From: Paenibacillus sp. NAIST15-1
GTDB lineage: Bacteria; Bacillota; Bacilli; Paenibacillales; Paenibacillaceae
Assembly (NCBI RefSeq): GCF_001894745.1
Contig: NZ_BBYF01000005.1
Coordinates: forward strand, 372,001 to 436,000
Direction: 5' to 3'
Length of the DNA stretch: 64,000 nucleotides
Shown here: positions 44,163-52,864 of the stretch, piece by piece
Numbering within the stretch: the stretch's first letter is position 1
Layout of the letters: every line of letters starts with the position of its first letter
The notes under the pieces: model-generated
What the model was told of the DNA's origin: nothing
Databases searched by the model: none
What the model saw: only the letters and a program-made list of their open reading frames with translations
Program-made: the position numbers and the translations under genes

Positions 44163-45236
44163 CTAAATATTCCGTTCCTCATACTCAAAGGGTTCTTCAC
44201 ATGAGTAAATGTCATGGAAAAAGCCCTTATATGGGATATCGTCTTCCAAACATTTTATGATATACGACATTACCTCGTCACTCCTTGGCTCCTCACCGCT
44301 GTTCTGCATCGCCTCGAAGTAGTCGACGATATTTTCCATGTCACACACCTGAATAAATAAAGGTAACTGTTCCAACATCGAATCTTCGATCTTGGTCTCC
44401 GATCTGTATCCCTCGAGGACTATTCCAAAATAATCATCCATAAACTTTTTACGTTTAGCGGCATCTGGTTCAAATTGTACCCAGCCCACTCCGCTTATCC
44501 AGAGACCTGCCAGATCAAACATATACCAAGCGAAACATGAATTATCGAAATCATATACGGTTATTTGCCCGGTATCAAAATCTATCGAATAATTCCCATC
44601 GTTATAATCAAAATGATTCATACCGAAAGACTCACGGTTCGTATCCAATCCTTCTAAGGTATTAAGCAGCTCAACCAGCTTCTTCTTAACCAGAGAGAAG
44701 GAGTCGGGTATCAGTTGATTGATATACTCGGCATTGTATTTATCAAAAAAGCTATACCGACGATGGACAGGAGTATACCCTTTCGATATGTGGTGCAGTT
44801 TCCCCAGGACTTTACCGCAGTTATAAAAATATTCGGAAAGAGGTACTCCTTCCCGATATCGATAATTGTTTTCCACAAGCAATTTACCTTTGGCCTTCTT
44901 AAACAAGCAGATATAAAAGGTATGATTTTGATAAGTGATCTCTTCCAGCAGATTCCCCTTCCGGGAGCTGACTACATCCGAGACACTACCGCCATGCTCA
45001 TATAAATACCTGATATACTCCAATTCGGCCAGAAAATCTTCCCGCTTCCTGTCAGGTAAGAAGGCAATTCGGAGAATCTTTGCATCGGTGCCCTCTTTCT
45101 CACAGGTATATACGACATTCCGCCCTCCGTCATGTGCCGGAATAAGCTGAATTTCATAGCCTTCCAATCCGAACAACTCCGATACTACTGGAAGTAAATA
45201 GGTATCGCCGATTGAAACAATATCGTTATGAGTCAT
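44163..45236 (-). CDS. Aminoglycoside-phosphotransferase-like (APH/YihE fold) kinase
   Basis: The 357-residue kinase-fold protein has the catalytic loop MNHFDYNDGNYSID (H-x-D-x4-N pattern near 215) and the metal-binding VYDFDN near 235. The N-lobe contains the ATP-binding RNVVYTCEKEG and ILRIAFLP with the conserved Lys replaced or shifted. It resembles YihE/Srk-like or homoserine-kinase-like stand-alone kinases more than dedicated aminoglycoside enzymes. A start at ATG 45236 is chosen; a TTG 21 bases upstream after AGAGAGA is equally possible. A 15-codon ORF with a strong binding site precedes it. Confidence 0.8.
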   Translation of the reverse strand: MTHNDIVSIGDTYLLPVVSELFGLEGYEIQLIPAHDGGRNVVYTCEKEGTDAKILRIAFLPDRKREDFLAELEYIRYLYEHGGSVSDVVSSRKGNLLEEITYQNHTFYICLFKKAKGKLLVENNYRYREGVPLSEYFYNCGKVLGKLHHISKGYTPVHRRYSFFDKYNAEYINQLIPDSFSLVKKKLVELLNTLEGLDTNRESFGMNHFDYNDGNYSIDFDTGQITVYDFDNSCFAWYMFDLAGLWISGVGWVQFEPDAAKRKKFMDDYFGIVLEGYRSETKIEDSMLEQLPLFIQVCDMENIVDYFEAMQNSGEEPRSDEVMSYIIKCLEDDIPYKGFFHDIYSCEEPFEYEERNI

Positions 45237-45287
45237 GATATTTTCTTTAGTTTGCAATCTCTCTGTACACCATCCTTCAAAAAATCA

Positions 45288-45335
45288 TTAATTTACAACT
45301 GGACCATTGATAACCACCTTGTTTAGCATTGACAT
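45288..45335 (-). CDS. 15-codon ORF with strong ribosome binding site before the APH-like gene
   Basis: AAGGAGTGAA directly precedes ATG at 45335. The product MSMLNKVVINGPVVN ends at TAA (45288), about 50 bases before the kinase start. It may be a leader peptide, or the start of a gene truncated by a rearrangement that also left the fragment at 45385-45504. Confidence 0.45.
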   Translation of the reverse strand: MSMLNKVVINGPVVN

Positions 45336-45384
45336 TTCACTCCTTCCAGAATTATCTACTTCAAATTGTACCTAAATATCCCAA

Positions 45385-45504
45385 TCAAAGTCTAGGGGAT
45401 TTTCTATATCCGTATTTTGCAAAAAATCCAAGAAACAATTTTCCATCAACGACTTCTAAACTTTCGCTGTGTCCGTTGAAGATTCCAAGAATGTGGATCT
45501 TATT
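45385..45504 (-). pseudogene. Possible gene fragment
   Basis: An open stretch of 39 codons without a start reads ILGIFNGHSESLEVVDGKLF and then FFAKYGYRKSPRL before TGA. The composition looks like real protein but I do not recognise it. It lies just upstream of the short ORF at 45288-45335. Confidence 0.35.
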
Positions 45505-45607
45505 TCATAGATTCGTTTAAACAAACGCCCTTTGGAGCTGATGGCTGTCGCTTTCAGAAGCAAAGAGTGTTTTTTTAAATTTATAGATAAATAATTATAT
45601 ATAATAC

Positions 45608-45636
45608 TTGACCTATTATTCATCCCCATTTACAAT
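45608..45636 (+). promoter_or_regulatory. Promoter of the MFS/PadR operon
   Basis: TTGACC (45608-45613), a 17-base spacer and TACAAT (45631-45636), about 30 bases before the binding site AAAGGTGG of the MFS gene. Confidence 0.65.
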
Positions 45637-45672
45637 AAATATACCAACATAAACCAAAAAGGTGGTCTTTCC

Positions 45673-46900
45673 ATGCTGCTGCGTCACAAAGCCTTCAGAC
45701 AATTATTCGCCGGAAGAATCCTGAGCGTGTTTGCGGATTCCATACTCTTTTTTTCGTTGCTCAAATGGATTGAAATCAAATCGGGCGGAACAGAATCCTT
45801 TACGTTTTTCTATGTCGCATACTATCTCCCTATCGTTCTGCTAGCCCTGCCTGCCGGAGCCTGGATATCCGGAAAAACGCTGCAGCATGTGATGGCATGG
45901 TCAAATGTCGTTCGCATGATAGGTATGATCCTGTTCTTTTTCTTCTCAGACTTGATCCCAATGCCGTGGGTATATGTACTCCTGATCACCGAAAGCATTG
46001 TCGGTTTATTTTTCATGCCTGCCAATCAGTCTCTTCTCCCGCAAATCGTAAGCGAAAGAGAACGTCCATCGGCGAACAGTTGGCTGCAAATGGGCTATAC
46101 AGTCGTCAAAAATATCAGGTCAAACTTTTACGGCCTTTATGCTCAAAAACGGGTTCCCGCCTGCTTCACTGCTGCTGTTCTCAGCCTTTCTTCTTCTCTG
46201 CTCGCTGATGTGCATTATGCTTATGAAGCCCAAGGTGAAACAAGAAATGCCTGAAGGGCAAGGACATTGGACTTTGATGAAAGAAGGTGTCCTTTATATT
46301 GCTCGCCACCGCCAGCTTGGAACGTTGTTTGTTTTTTTGACGCTTGCCATGTTCATTGCTTCCTCAGTAGATTTGATTTTGCTCTCCTTTTTAAGAGATG
46401 TGCTTGGTTCAGGCGTTGAAAATCTGAGTTTTATCGGGACAGCTTCCCTTTCCGGTATGATTGTGGGTGCGGCTCTCGTTCCAAAATGGTATAAAAAGAT
46501 AGAGAGAAAATGGCTGATCGTCCCTCCACTTTTCACCTTCTGCATCAGCATCGGCTGCCTATATGTGATACAAAGTTGGCTGGTAATTTTGCCTCTCTTT
46601 TTCGTGCAGGGAATTGCTCTGGGGTGCTTTAATATTACATTTGTGACCTACGTGCAGGATATTGTGGAGAAGGAAAACTACACCCGCGTATTCAGTATGT
46701 ATCATATGATTTCAAGCAGTGCGGCTCTGCCGGGAATTTCGATGACCGGAGTGTTGCTCTCGATATGTGGAGTTCCAACCACGATTCTCGTGATTAGCGG
46801 TCTTTTGCTTGTACTCGGGATTGCCGGAATTTTGGCTGTTCCATCCCTTGGTAAAGGAAACTCCGCAGAGCAAACGAACATTGAAACAGTGGCGGTTTAA
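45673..46900 (+). pseudogene. MFS transporter interrupted by a one-base frameshift
   Basis: Two overlapping frames together encode one 408-residue major facilitator protein with 12 membrane helices. The first (45673-46254) carries helices 1-5 up to SWLQMGYTVVKNIRS. The second is open from about 46125 and carries FTAFMLKNGFPPASLLLFSAFLLL to the end. Dropping one A from the AAA at 46122-46124 joins the two frames without a gap (NIRSTFTAFMLKNG). This could be a sequencing error or a genuine recent inactivation. An AAAGGTGG binding site precedes the ATG. The gene is followed by a PadR regulator 31 bases downstream in the same operon. It probably exported a drug or peptide. Confidence 0.85.
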
Positions 46901-46931
46901 TTATGGAAATATCAGAAAGGAAGTATAAGAG

Positions 46932-47591
46932 ATGTCGTTAAAATATGGTATTTTGGGTTTCCTTAGTAAATGGGAAGCGACTGGTTATGATCTGAAAAAG
47001 GAATTTGATGATTTTATGAGCATCTTCTGGCATTCTCATTTATCGCAAATCTATCCGGAACTTGGGCGTTTGGAGCAAGAGGAATACATTACAAGCCGCT
47101 TACTACCGCAAACGGGCAAACCCGACAAAAAGATCTATGCCATCACAGACAAAGGCAAGCAGGAGCTGATCAGCTGGCTGCTCTCGCCTCCAGAAACCCC
47201 GAAGCTAAAGGACTCGTTTCTGATGCAAGTCTCCTTTATGGACAATGTTCCCGCCTCAGAGGTCATTTTCCAGTTAAAGGCCTATCAAAAGGAACGGGAA
47301 CAGCGGTTAGCCAAGATGAAACACATTTTTCAAGAGCGATGGGAAAGCATTCGGGAGCGCAATGTCATGAAATCACGGATTGTAATGAGCTCGGCGGTTG
47401 TAAGAAGAGGATTGGAGCAAGAAATTCAATATATCCGCTGGTGTAGAGACACGATCGAGCTGGTTGAATCCTGCTCTGCACTTTGGTCGCAGGATACCGA
47501 CAAATCAGATTTACCTGATGGAGAATATATCCGATTTTCGGATGTTGAACCTTTATTACGGAAATATTATGGTAATTTGATGGAAGATTAA
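46932..47591 (+). CDS. PadR family transcriptional regulator
   Basis: A 219-residue regulator. The N-terminal winged helix has YGILGFLSKWEATGYDLKKEFDD and SQIYPELGRLEQEEYITSR, then the wing KPDKKIYAITDKGKQEL. The C-terminal helical domain (about 95-190) is the PadR_C dimerisation region (FLMQVSFMDNVP, QERWESIRER). AAGGAAG lies 9 bases before the ATG. It is co-transcribed with the broken MFS gene and probably represses that operon. Confidence 0.88.
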   Translation: MSLKYGILGFLSKWEATGYDLKKEFDDFMSIFWHSHLSQIYPELGRLEQEEYITSRLLPQTGKPDKKIYAITDKGKQELISWLLSPPETPKLKDSFLMQVSFMDNVPASEVIFQLKAYQKEREQRLAKMKHIFQERWESIRERNVMKSRIVMSSAVVRRGLEQEIQYIRWCRDTIELVESCSALWSQDTDKSDLPDGEYIRFSDVEPLLRKYYGNLMED

Positions 47592-47741
47592 CACAGTCTA
47601 TGTTTTCATGAATCGGCGCTGTATGCGCCAACAGAAGAAAAGTCCGGCTGCGGTCCGTGAACTTTCCAATTGCCATTCAACAATTGGTCATTGCTATATG
47701 GTTAATCGTGAAAGGATTATTGCTTATTTTGTATATCTGTA

Positions 47742-47774
47742 AAAAAAGAGAACTAAATTCAGTTCTCTTTTTTG
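47742..47774. terminator. Bidirectional terminator between PadR and amidohydrolase genes
   Basis: AAAAAAGAGAACT and AGTTCTCTTTTTT form a 13-bp stem with a 6-base loop, giving A-run and T-run on opposite sides for both strands. Confidence 0.85.
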
Positions 47775-47848
47775 CGCTTTACTATTTTTTCAAGAAAAGG
47801 TAATGGGCCGACTCCAATTCGTTATCTTTCCAAGCCGCATATTTGAGA

Positions 47849-49681
47849 TTAGAAGACGAAGCAATCCAAGTCACAAAATCCGCTGCCATGATGATGATTG
47901 CAACTGTGATGCAAGCCCTGTTGCCTATAAGGTAGCCCTCCGGATCCATCGCCTCCGTCGTTCAATCCGTTATAGTAGCCTCCGAAGAAATTATGCGGTG
48001 ACCAGTCAGGGCTCGCTTTTGGAGCAGGTGGTGCCAAGGACTGAAACTCTTGTGTGCCGTACACGATCTTGCCTCCTACAACTGTGAAGACTGACTCGAT
48101 TTTTTTAATATCTTCTTCTGCGACTTGAAAGAAATTGTCCGAGAGAATCGTAAAATCAGCGTAATGCTGGGCTTTAATTTGTCCTTTAACATCCTCCTCT
48201 TTAGAGAACCATGCATTCCCGGTTGTATACATACGAAGCGCCTGATGTCTGTCTACACGATTGGAAGCAGGGTACAAACTAAGCCCACCAAGTGTTTTTC
48301 CCGTTACTAACCAGTATAAGGCTAGCCACGGGTTATAACTTGCTACTCTTGTTGCATCTGTCCCTACTCCGACACGCAAACCAGCAGTCAGCATCTTCGT
48401 TATCGGTGGTGCATGTTCTGCTGCCGCTGCCCCATATTGATCAACAAAATATTCTCCTTGAAAGGCCATGCGATTCTGAACGGCAATCGAACCGCCAAGC
48501 GTGATGACGCGTTCCAAATCTTTTTCCTGAATTGTCTCCGCATGATCGAGAATCCAACGTATGTCTTGGAAAGGAGCTTCTTTATTCACCCGTTCAAATA
48601 CATCAAGAAAGCGCGTAATGGATTCTCCATAGGTTGCATGAAGACGAAACGGCCATCGATGCTTGGCCAGATGCTCTGTTACTTCGAATAGTTCATCTTC
48701 CAGTACAGCGGGCAGTTCTGGACGAGGTTCAACAAAATCTTCAAAGTCTGCCGCGCTATATACAAGCATTTCTCCGGCACCGTTATGTCGGTAGTAAGAG
48801 CTGCCCGTATACGGCTGCGTTGTTTCTGTCCAAGCTTTGAAATCGTTCAGTTCATTATTAGGATGCTGAGTAAATAAGTGATACGCTGTACGAACTGTAA
48901 TCTCACCGCGCTTATCCAGCTCTTCGAACACTTTATAATCATCAGGATAGTTCTGAAATCCGCCTCCAGCATCAATTACACTTGTTACTCCAAAACGGTT
49001 CAATTCCCTCATAAACAATCGGGTAGAATTCATTTGATCATCATAGGAAAGCTTCGGTCCCTTAGCTAATGTGGCATACAAAATAGTCGCATTCGGGCGA
49101 GCGATTAACAATCCCGTTGGATTTCCCTGGCCATCCCGTTGGATTTCCCCACCTGGTGGGTTCGGTGTGTTTTTCGTGTAACCGATCACACGCAAAGCCG
49201 CTTTATTCAAAAAGGCTTGACGATACAGATTAAGGATGAATACGGGAGTATCAGGGGCAATTCGGTTAATTTCATCTAGTGTAGGCATCCGGCGTTCTTT
49301 AAATTGAAACTCGGTCCATCCGCCAACAACGCGAACCCAATGAGGCGGCGGTGTACGATCAACTTGTTTTTTCAACATCCTTAAAGCATCAGCCACAGAA
49401 GGTACGCCATCCCAGCGCAATTCGAGATTAAAGTTAAGACCACCTCGAATAAGATGCAAATGCGAATCGTTTAACCCCGGAATTAACATGCGTTGGTTAG
49501 CGTTAATCACTTTTGTATTTGGGCCGACAAGCTTCATTATCTCAGCATCGTCCCCTACGGCACAAAATTGCCCGTCCTTTACTGCTAGTGCAGTCGCTGT
49601 GGGGTTGTCATCGTTCATCGTTATGATACACGCATTAATAATAATAAGTTCAGCATCCATTCGATTCGGCTGCTCAATCAT
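47849..49681 (-). CDS. Amidohydrolase family protein (YtcJ-like)
   Basis: This 610-residue metal-dependent hydrolase of the amidohydrolase_3 group has the metal motif NDSHLHLIRGG near 72, later His residues in RLHATYGES and ILDHAETI, and the catalytic Asp in VGTDATRVAS. The N- and C-terminal strands form the composite beta domain (LIIINACIITMN, ADFTILS, VVGGKIVYG). The last 35 residues are Gly-, His- and Cys-rich (HHSCNHHHGSGFC...), unusual for the family. It has no signal peptide. GGAGG precedes the ATG. XapX and isochorismatase genes beside it form a recurrent cluster. Confidence 0.87.
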   Translation of the reverse strand: MIEQPNRMDAELIIINACIITMNDDNPTATALAVKDGQFCAVGDDAEIMKLVGPNTKVINANQRMLIPGLNDSHLHLIRGGLNFNLELRWDGVPSVADALRMLKKQVDRTPPPHWVRVVGGWTEFQFKERRMPTLDEINRIAPDTPVFILNLYRQAFLNKAALRVIGYTKNTPNPPGGEIQRDGQGNPTGLLIARPNATILYATLAKGPKLSYDDQMNSTRLFMRELNRFGVTSVIDAGGGFQNYPDDYKVFEELDKRGEITVRTAYHLFTQHPNNELNDFKAWTETTQPYTGSSYYRHNGAGEMLVYSAADFEDFVEPRPELPAVLEDELFEVTEHLAKHRWPFRLHATYGESITRFLDVFERVNKEAPFQDIRWILDHAETIQEKDLERVITLGGSIAVQNRMAFQGEYFVDQYGAAAAEHAPPITKMLTAGLRVGVGTDATRVASYNPWLALYWLVTGKTLGGLSLYPASNRVDRHQALRMYTTGNAWFSKEEDVKGQIKAQHYADFTILSDNFFQVAEEDIKKIESVFTVVGGKIVYGTQEFQSLAPPAPKASPDWSPHNFFGGYYNGLNDGGDGSGGLPYRQQGLHHSCNHHHGSGFCDLDCFVF

Positions 49682-49698
49682 CTTTTGTCCTCCTTCGT

Positions 49699-49872
49699 TT
49701 ATTGTTGGTTAAACCATAGTTTGATCCAAGGTACCAGCCTTTGCCCAATAAACATGCCCAGAAGACCAACCAGTCCCAAAAAAGGCGGCGCGGGAGACGG
49801 AATACGAAGCAATTGAAAAACGACTCCTATAGTAATGCCTGTTGCTAAGGCAAGAAAAATAGGGCCCCACAT
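49699..49872 (-). CDS. XapX-domain small membrane protein
   Basis: A 57-residue protein with two membrane segments and the XapX pattern (GIVFQLLRIPSPAPPFLGLVGLLGMFIGQ-type block around residues 17-45; here GVVFQLLRIPSPAPP). GGGAGGT precedes the chosen ATG; the longest frame adds 18 residues without support. It sits 17 bases ahead of the amidohydrolase in the same direction. The function of XapX proteins is unknown; they often accompany hydrolase genes like these. Confidence 0.8.
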   Translation of the reverse strand: MWGPIFLALATGITIGVVFQLLRIPSPAPPFLGLVGLLGMFIGQRLVPWIKLWFNQQ

Positions 49873-49980
49873 GTTCGCTCTTACCTCCCCTACATTAATC
49901 CGATTCGTAAGCGTTATTCGATTCAACAGTAAGTCTATAAATTTTAATTGGCTTGATCAATAAGGGGATTTCTATGGCAA

Positions 49981-49999
49981 GCATAAGCGTTTCTTATGC
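49981..49999. promoter_or_regulatory. Palindromic LysR-type box between XapX and isochorismatase genes
   Basis: GCATAAG-N5-CTTATGC is a perfect 7-bp dyad containing ATAAG-N5-CTTAT, which fits the T-N11-A rule for LysR-type regulators. It lies in the 297-base divergent region, and two LysR genes follow downstream of the isochorismatase gene. Confidence 0.55.
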
Positions 50000-50169
50000 C
50001 TGATAAGCCAGCTATCGATTTCGATATCATATAGTTTTTTACGATGGATCCTATAGAAAATTGAAGATGGTTTGCCCGTTCATGACCCCATACACTTAAG
50101 ACATGCAACAGAAGTTCGAAATCAGCTCTTTTCCGTTGCCACCATTTTAAAGAAGGAAGGGATCAACAT

Positions 50170-50808
50170 ATGTTTAATGACAAAACAGATCTACTGACAC
50201 CCGAGAACTCTGCCATCATTCTTATAGACCATCAGCCCCAAATGTTGTTTGGAACACAAAGTGCTGACCGTCAAACGATTATTAACAATACCGTTGGATT
50301 AGCCAAAACGGCTAAAGTATTTAATGCCCCCATCATTTTAACAACGGTTGCTTCGGAATCATTCTCGGGCCCCCTCCATCCGCATATTCAAGAAGTATTT
50401 CCCGATCAAAAGCCAATTGATCGAACATCGATGAACTCCTGGGAGGACAAAAACTTCGTTGAGGCCGTAAAGCAAACGGGGCGCAAGAAGCTGATTATCG
50501 CAGCTCTCTGGACGGAAGTTTGTCTTGCATTTCCAACGATTTCGGCCATCAAAGATGGATATGAAGTGTATATTGTTACAGATGCTTCAGGTGGTACGAC
50601 GACAGAAGCCCATAACACATCCATTCAACGTATGATTCAAGCGGGGGCGATCCCTGTCACATGGCTTTCTGTCCTTCTTGAATATCAACGCGATTGGGCA
50701 CGTGAAGAAACATACGATGCCGTTGTGAATGTTGCAATCCAGCATGCTGGGGCTTATGGTACGGGCGTTGTATATGCCAAAACGATGTTTGGCGGTCACG
50801 GAGGTTAA
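50170..50808 (+). CDS. Isochorismatase-family hydrolase
   Basis: The 212-residue enzyme of the cysteine-hydrolase superfamily has an N-terminal Asp in ILIDHQPQM, a Lys in GRKKLIIAALWTEVCLAFP and the nucleophile Cys in that same block (VCL, near residue 118), i.e. the D-K-C triad. The C-terminus has TTTEAHNTSIQRMIQAGAIPVTW. Relatives hydrolyse amides of nicotinamide type or isochorismate-like ethers. GAAGGAAGGG precedes the ATG. It is divergent from the XapX/amidohydrolase pair, with which it recurs in other genomes. Confidence 0.88.
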   Translation: MFNDKTDLLTPENSAIILIDHQPQMLFGTQSADRQTIINNTVGLAKTAKVFNAPIILTTVASESFSGPLHPHIQEVFPDQKPIDRTSMNSWEDKNFVEAVKQTGRKKLIIAALWTEVCLAFPTISAIKDGYEVYIVTDASGGTTTEAHNTSIQRMIQAGAIPVTWLSVLLEYQRDWAREETYDAVVNVAIQHAGAYGTGVVYAKTMFGGHGG

Positions 50809-50896
50809 ATTCACATCCTCTACAATAGCTATCAACGTATAGGTATAGGTACAGTTCCAATAAAACCGGACTGTACCTTTTTTAGAACACGATCTG

Positions 50897-51784
50897 TTAC
50901 ATGGAAAGTGATTTCGCTGGTTCTAAAAAATAACTTATAAAATTTTGAATCGCGGGCTCAATAAACCGATCCTTTTGAACAATAAGCTTGACTTCACGTG
51001 CAGGAATCGGGTCTAAGAAACGTATTACTTTTACTTTCGAACAAGCAGAGCTTTCTAAGAATGAAATTGGCAAAATAGCCACCCCCATTTTTTGAATGAC
51101 CATATAGAGAACAATGGTAGATGAGGTAGACTGAAATTTCGTTTGAGGAACCTTGGCAGTTTCGAACCCGAAAGTTTGCATTAGCTCTTCTGTATTTGTA
51201 TCGCTAACAAACACATCTGAATCTATTTGTTCCAATTCGTGAAGAGAAATGGTCGTTCGATCCGCCCATGGATGATCTGCGTAAACGATGAGCGCCTGTT
51301 CTTCTTTATATACATGTACAGCATATAGTTCCTTGTTAAGTTCCGAACAATCACTGAAAGCAATGTCAATATGCCTATTCCGTAAGTCCCCATAACCATT
51401 TTCGATATTTACAAAATGAAGCGCAATAGCCGGGTTCTGTTTATGAAATTTTAAAAAAAGGGGCATCAAATACGGACAATCGAATGGCGAGATGCCGATC
51501 GAGAGCGAGAGTTGATTGGCTCGGGGATAGTTTAGTTCATATGTTTCTGTTTTCGACTCATCGATCAGCTCCATTACGGAACGAGCTTTCTCATAAAGAA
51601 TTTGCCCTGCAGCTGTAAGCTTTACCCCTCTACCTGCCCTTTTAAATACAGGAGTTCCGAATTCTGCCTCGATATACCGAATCTGCTGGCTTAATGCAGG
51701 TTGAGAAATCAGGAGCGATTCTGCGGCTCTAGCAAAGCTGCCTTCTTCGCAAATTTGAATAAAGCACTCTAATTGTCTGAACAC
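50897..51784 (-). CDS. LysR family regulator 1
   Basis: A 295-residue LysR-type regulator. N-terminal HTH: FRQLECFIQICEEGSFARAAESLLISQPALSQQIRYIE split across residues 2-40, followed by a linker helix and the ligand-binding domain (about 90-295, with LSIGISPFDCPYLMPLFLKFH and AILPISFLES). The start is GTG with GAGGTG 6 bases upstream. It follows LysR 2 by 25 bases on the same strand, so the two form a pair. Confidence 0.87.
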   Translation of the reverse strand: MFRQLECFIQICEEGSFARAAESLLISQPALSQQIRYIEAEFGTPVFKRAGRGVKLTAAGQILYEKARSVMELIDESKTETYELNYPRANQLSLSIGISPFDCPYLMPLFLKFHKQNPAIALHFVNIENGYGDLRNRHIDIAFSDCSELNKELYAVHVYKEEQALIVYADHPWADRTTISLHELEQIDSDVFVSDTNTEELMQTFGFETAKVPQTKFQSTSSTIVLYMVIQKMGVAILPISFLESSACSKVKVIRFLDPIPAREVKLIVQKDRFIEPAIQNFISYFLEPAKSLSM

Positions 51785-51809
51785 GGATTCACACCTCAAC
51801 CTCTCTTTG

Positions 51810-52691
51810 TTATCCAGCCATTTGGCCTCGAATAAAATGATTCATCTCTTCCATGAATGCACGTGCCGTGATGTTCCATGCAAAGGAATTCAGATGGATA
51901 AGCGATACGTCCCAACAAGGTACGAAGTCTTCAAATCTCACCATCCGAAAAGCATACTCCTTGAAACTTTCAACCAAACATACCGGAAGAAGCGCTGCTC
52001 CAAGTCCTTGAAGAACCCACTGAATTAATAAAGAAATGGAAGTAGTTTCAATCATGGAACTCACAGTAAGACCACAGGCTAATCTATACATTTCGATTAC
52101 TGATTTGTATTGCTGCAGAAACAAAATGGTATTCATTTGCTTCAATGATCGAATAGGAAGGAAGGGATGAGCAGCCATAGAGTGCTTTGAATGAACGAAG
52201 AGCGCCATTTCTTGCCGATACAAGTAAGTCGATACGATGGAATCCCTAGTCTTTGAATCGGAAGTAATCCCAATATCAACTACTCGTTCTAGCACACTAT
52301 GCTGCACATTCGCAGTCTCAATAACCTTTAGTTGTACATGGGGATGCTTTTCATGAAATTTTATAAAGCAAGGTGCAAGATATTCAAGCTCAGCAGGACA
52401 ACAACCAATTGCAAGCGTTTCTCTCACTGCTATCGCTTCGTTTTTCATTTGATATCGAGCTTCTTCAAGCAAATTCATTATGGTGTTGCCCTTATGTAAA
52501 AGAATTTTGCCTGCTTCCGTCATCTCCACCCCCTTTGCGCCTCGATTAAACAATGGCGTATTAAATTCATTCTCTAATACACGAAGCTGCTGACTTAATG
52601 TAGGCTGCGTTACCCCCAATTCCGCTTTGGCTTTGGTGAGACTTCCCGATTTGCATATTTGGATAAAATATTGAAGCTGGCGCAGTTCCAT
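51810..52691 (-). CDS. LysR family regulator 2
   Basis: The 293-residue regulator is a diverged paralogue of LysR 1. The HTH reads LTKAKAELGVTQPTLSQQLRVLE near 20-42, and the ligand domain starts with LAIGCCPAELEYLAPCFIKFHEKH, matching the same block in LysR 1. AGGAG lies 8 bases before the chosen ATG. Tandem, related LysR genes suggest duplication and joint control of the neighbouring hydrolase genes. Confidence 0.87.
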   Translation of the reverse strand: MELRQLQYFIQICKSGSLTKAKAELGVTQPTLSQQLRVLENEFNTPLFNRGAKGVEMTEAGKILLHKGNTIMNLLEEARYQMKNEAIAVRETLAIGCCPAELEYLAPCFIKFHEKHPHVQLKVIETANVQHSVLERVVDIGITSDSKTRDSIVSTYLYRQEMALFVHSKHSMAAHPFLPIRSLKQMNTILFLQQYKSVIEMYRLACGLTVSSMIETTSISLLIQWVLQGLGAALLPVCLVESFKEYAFRMVRFEDFVPCWDVSLIHLNSFAWNITARAFMEEMNHFIRGQMAG

Positions 52692-52864
52692 TAGCGGCAC
52701 TCCTCTCTACCTGTATATCAAGCGACTTACTTTTATTGTAAAAATCGCTGCATAAAATGAACAGGTGCAATCCTATGCGTATCAGTAGCGATATTACTTC
52801 ATTAAAAAAAGCATGAATCTGTCATGTAGCTGACCAATTCATGCTTCATATGATAATTACGGTG

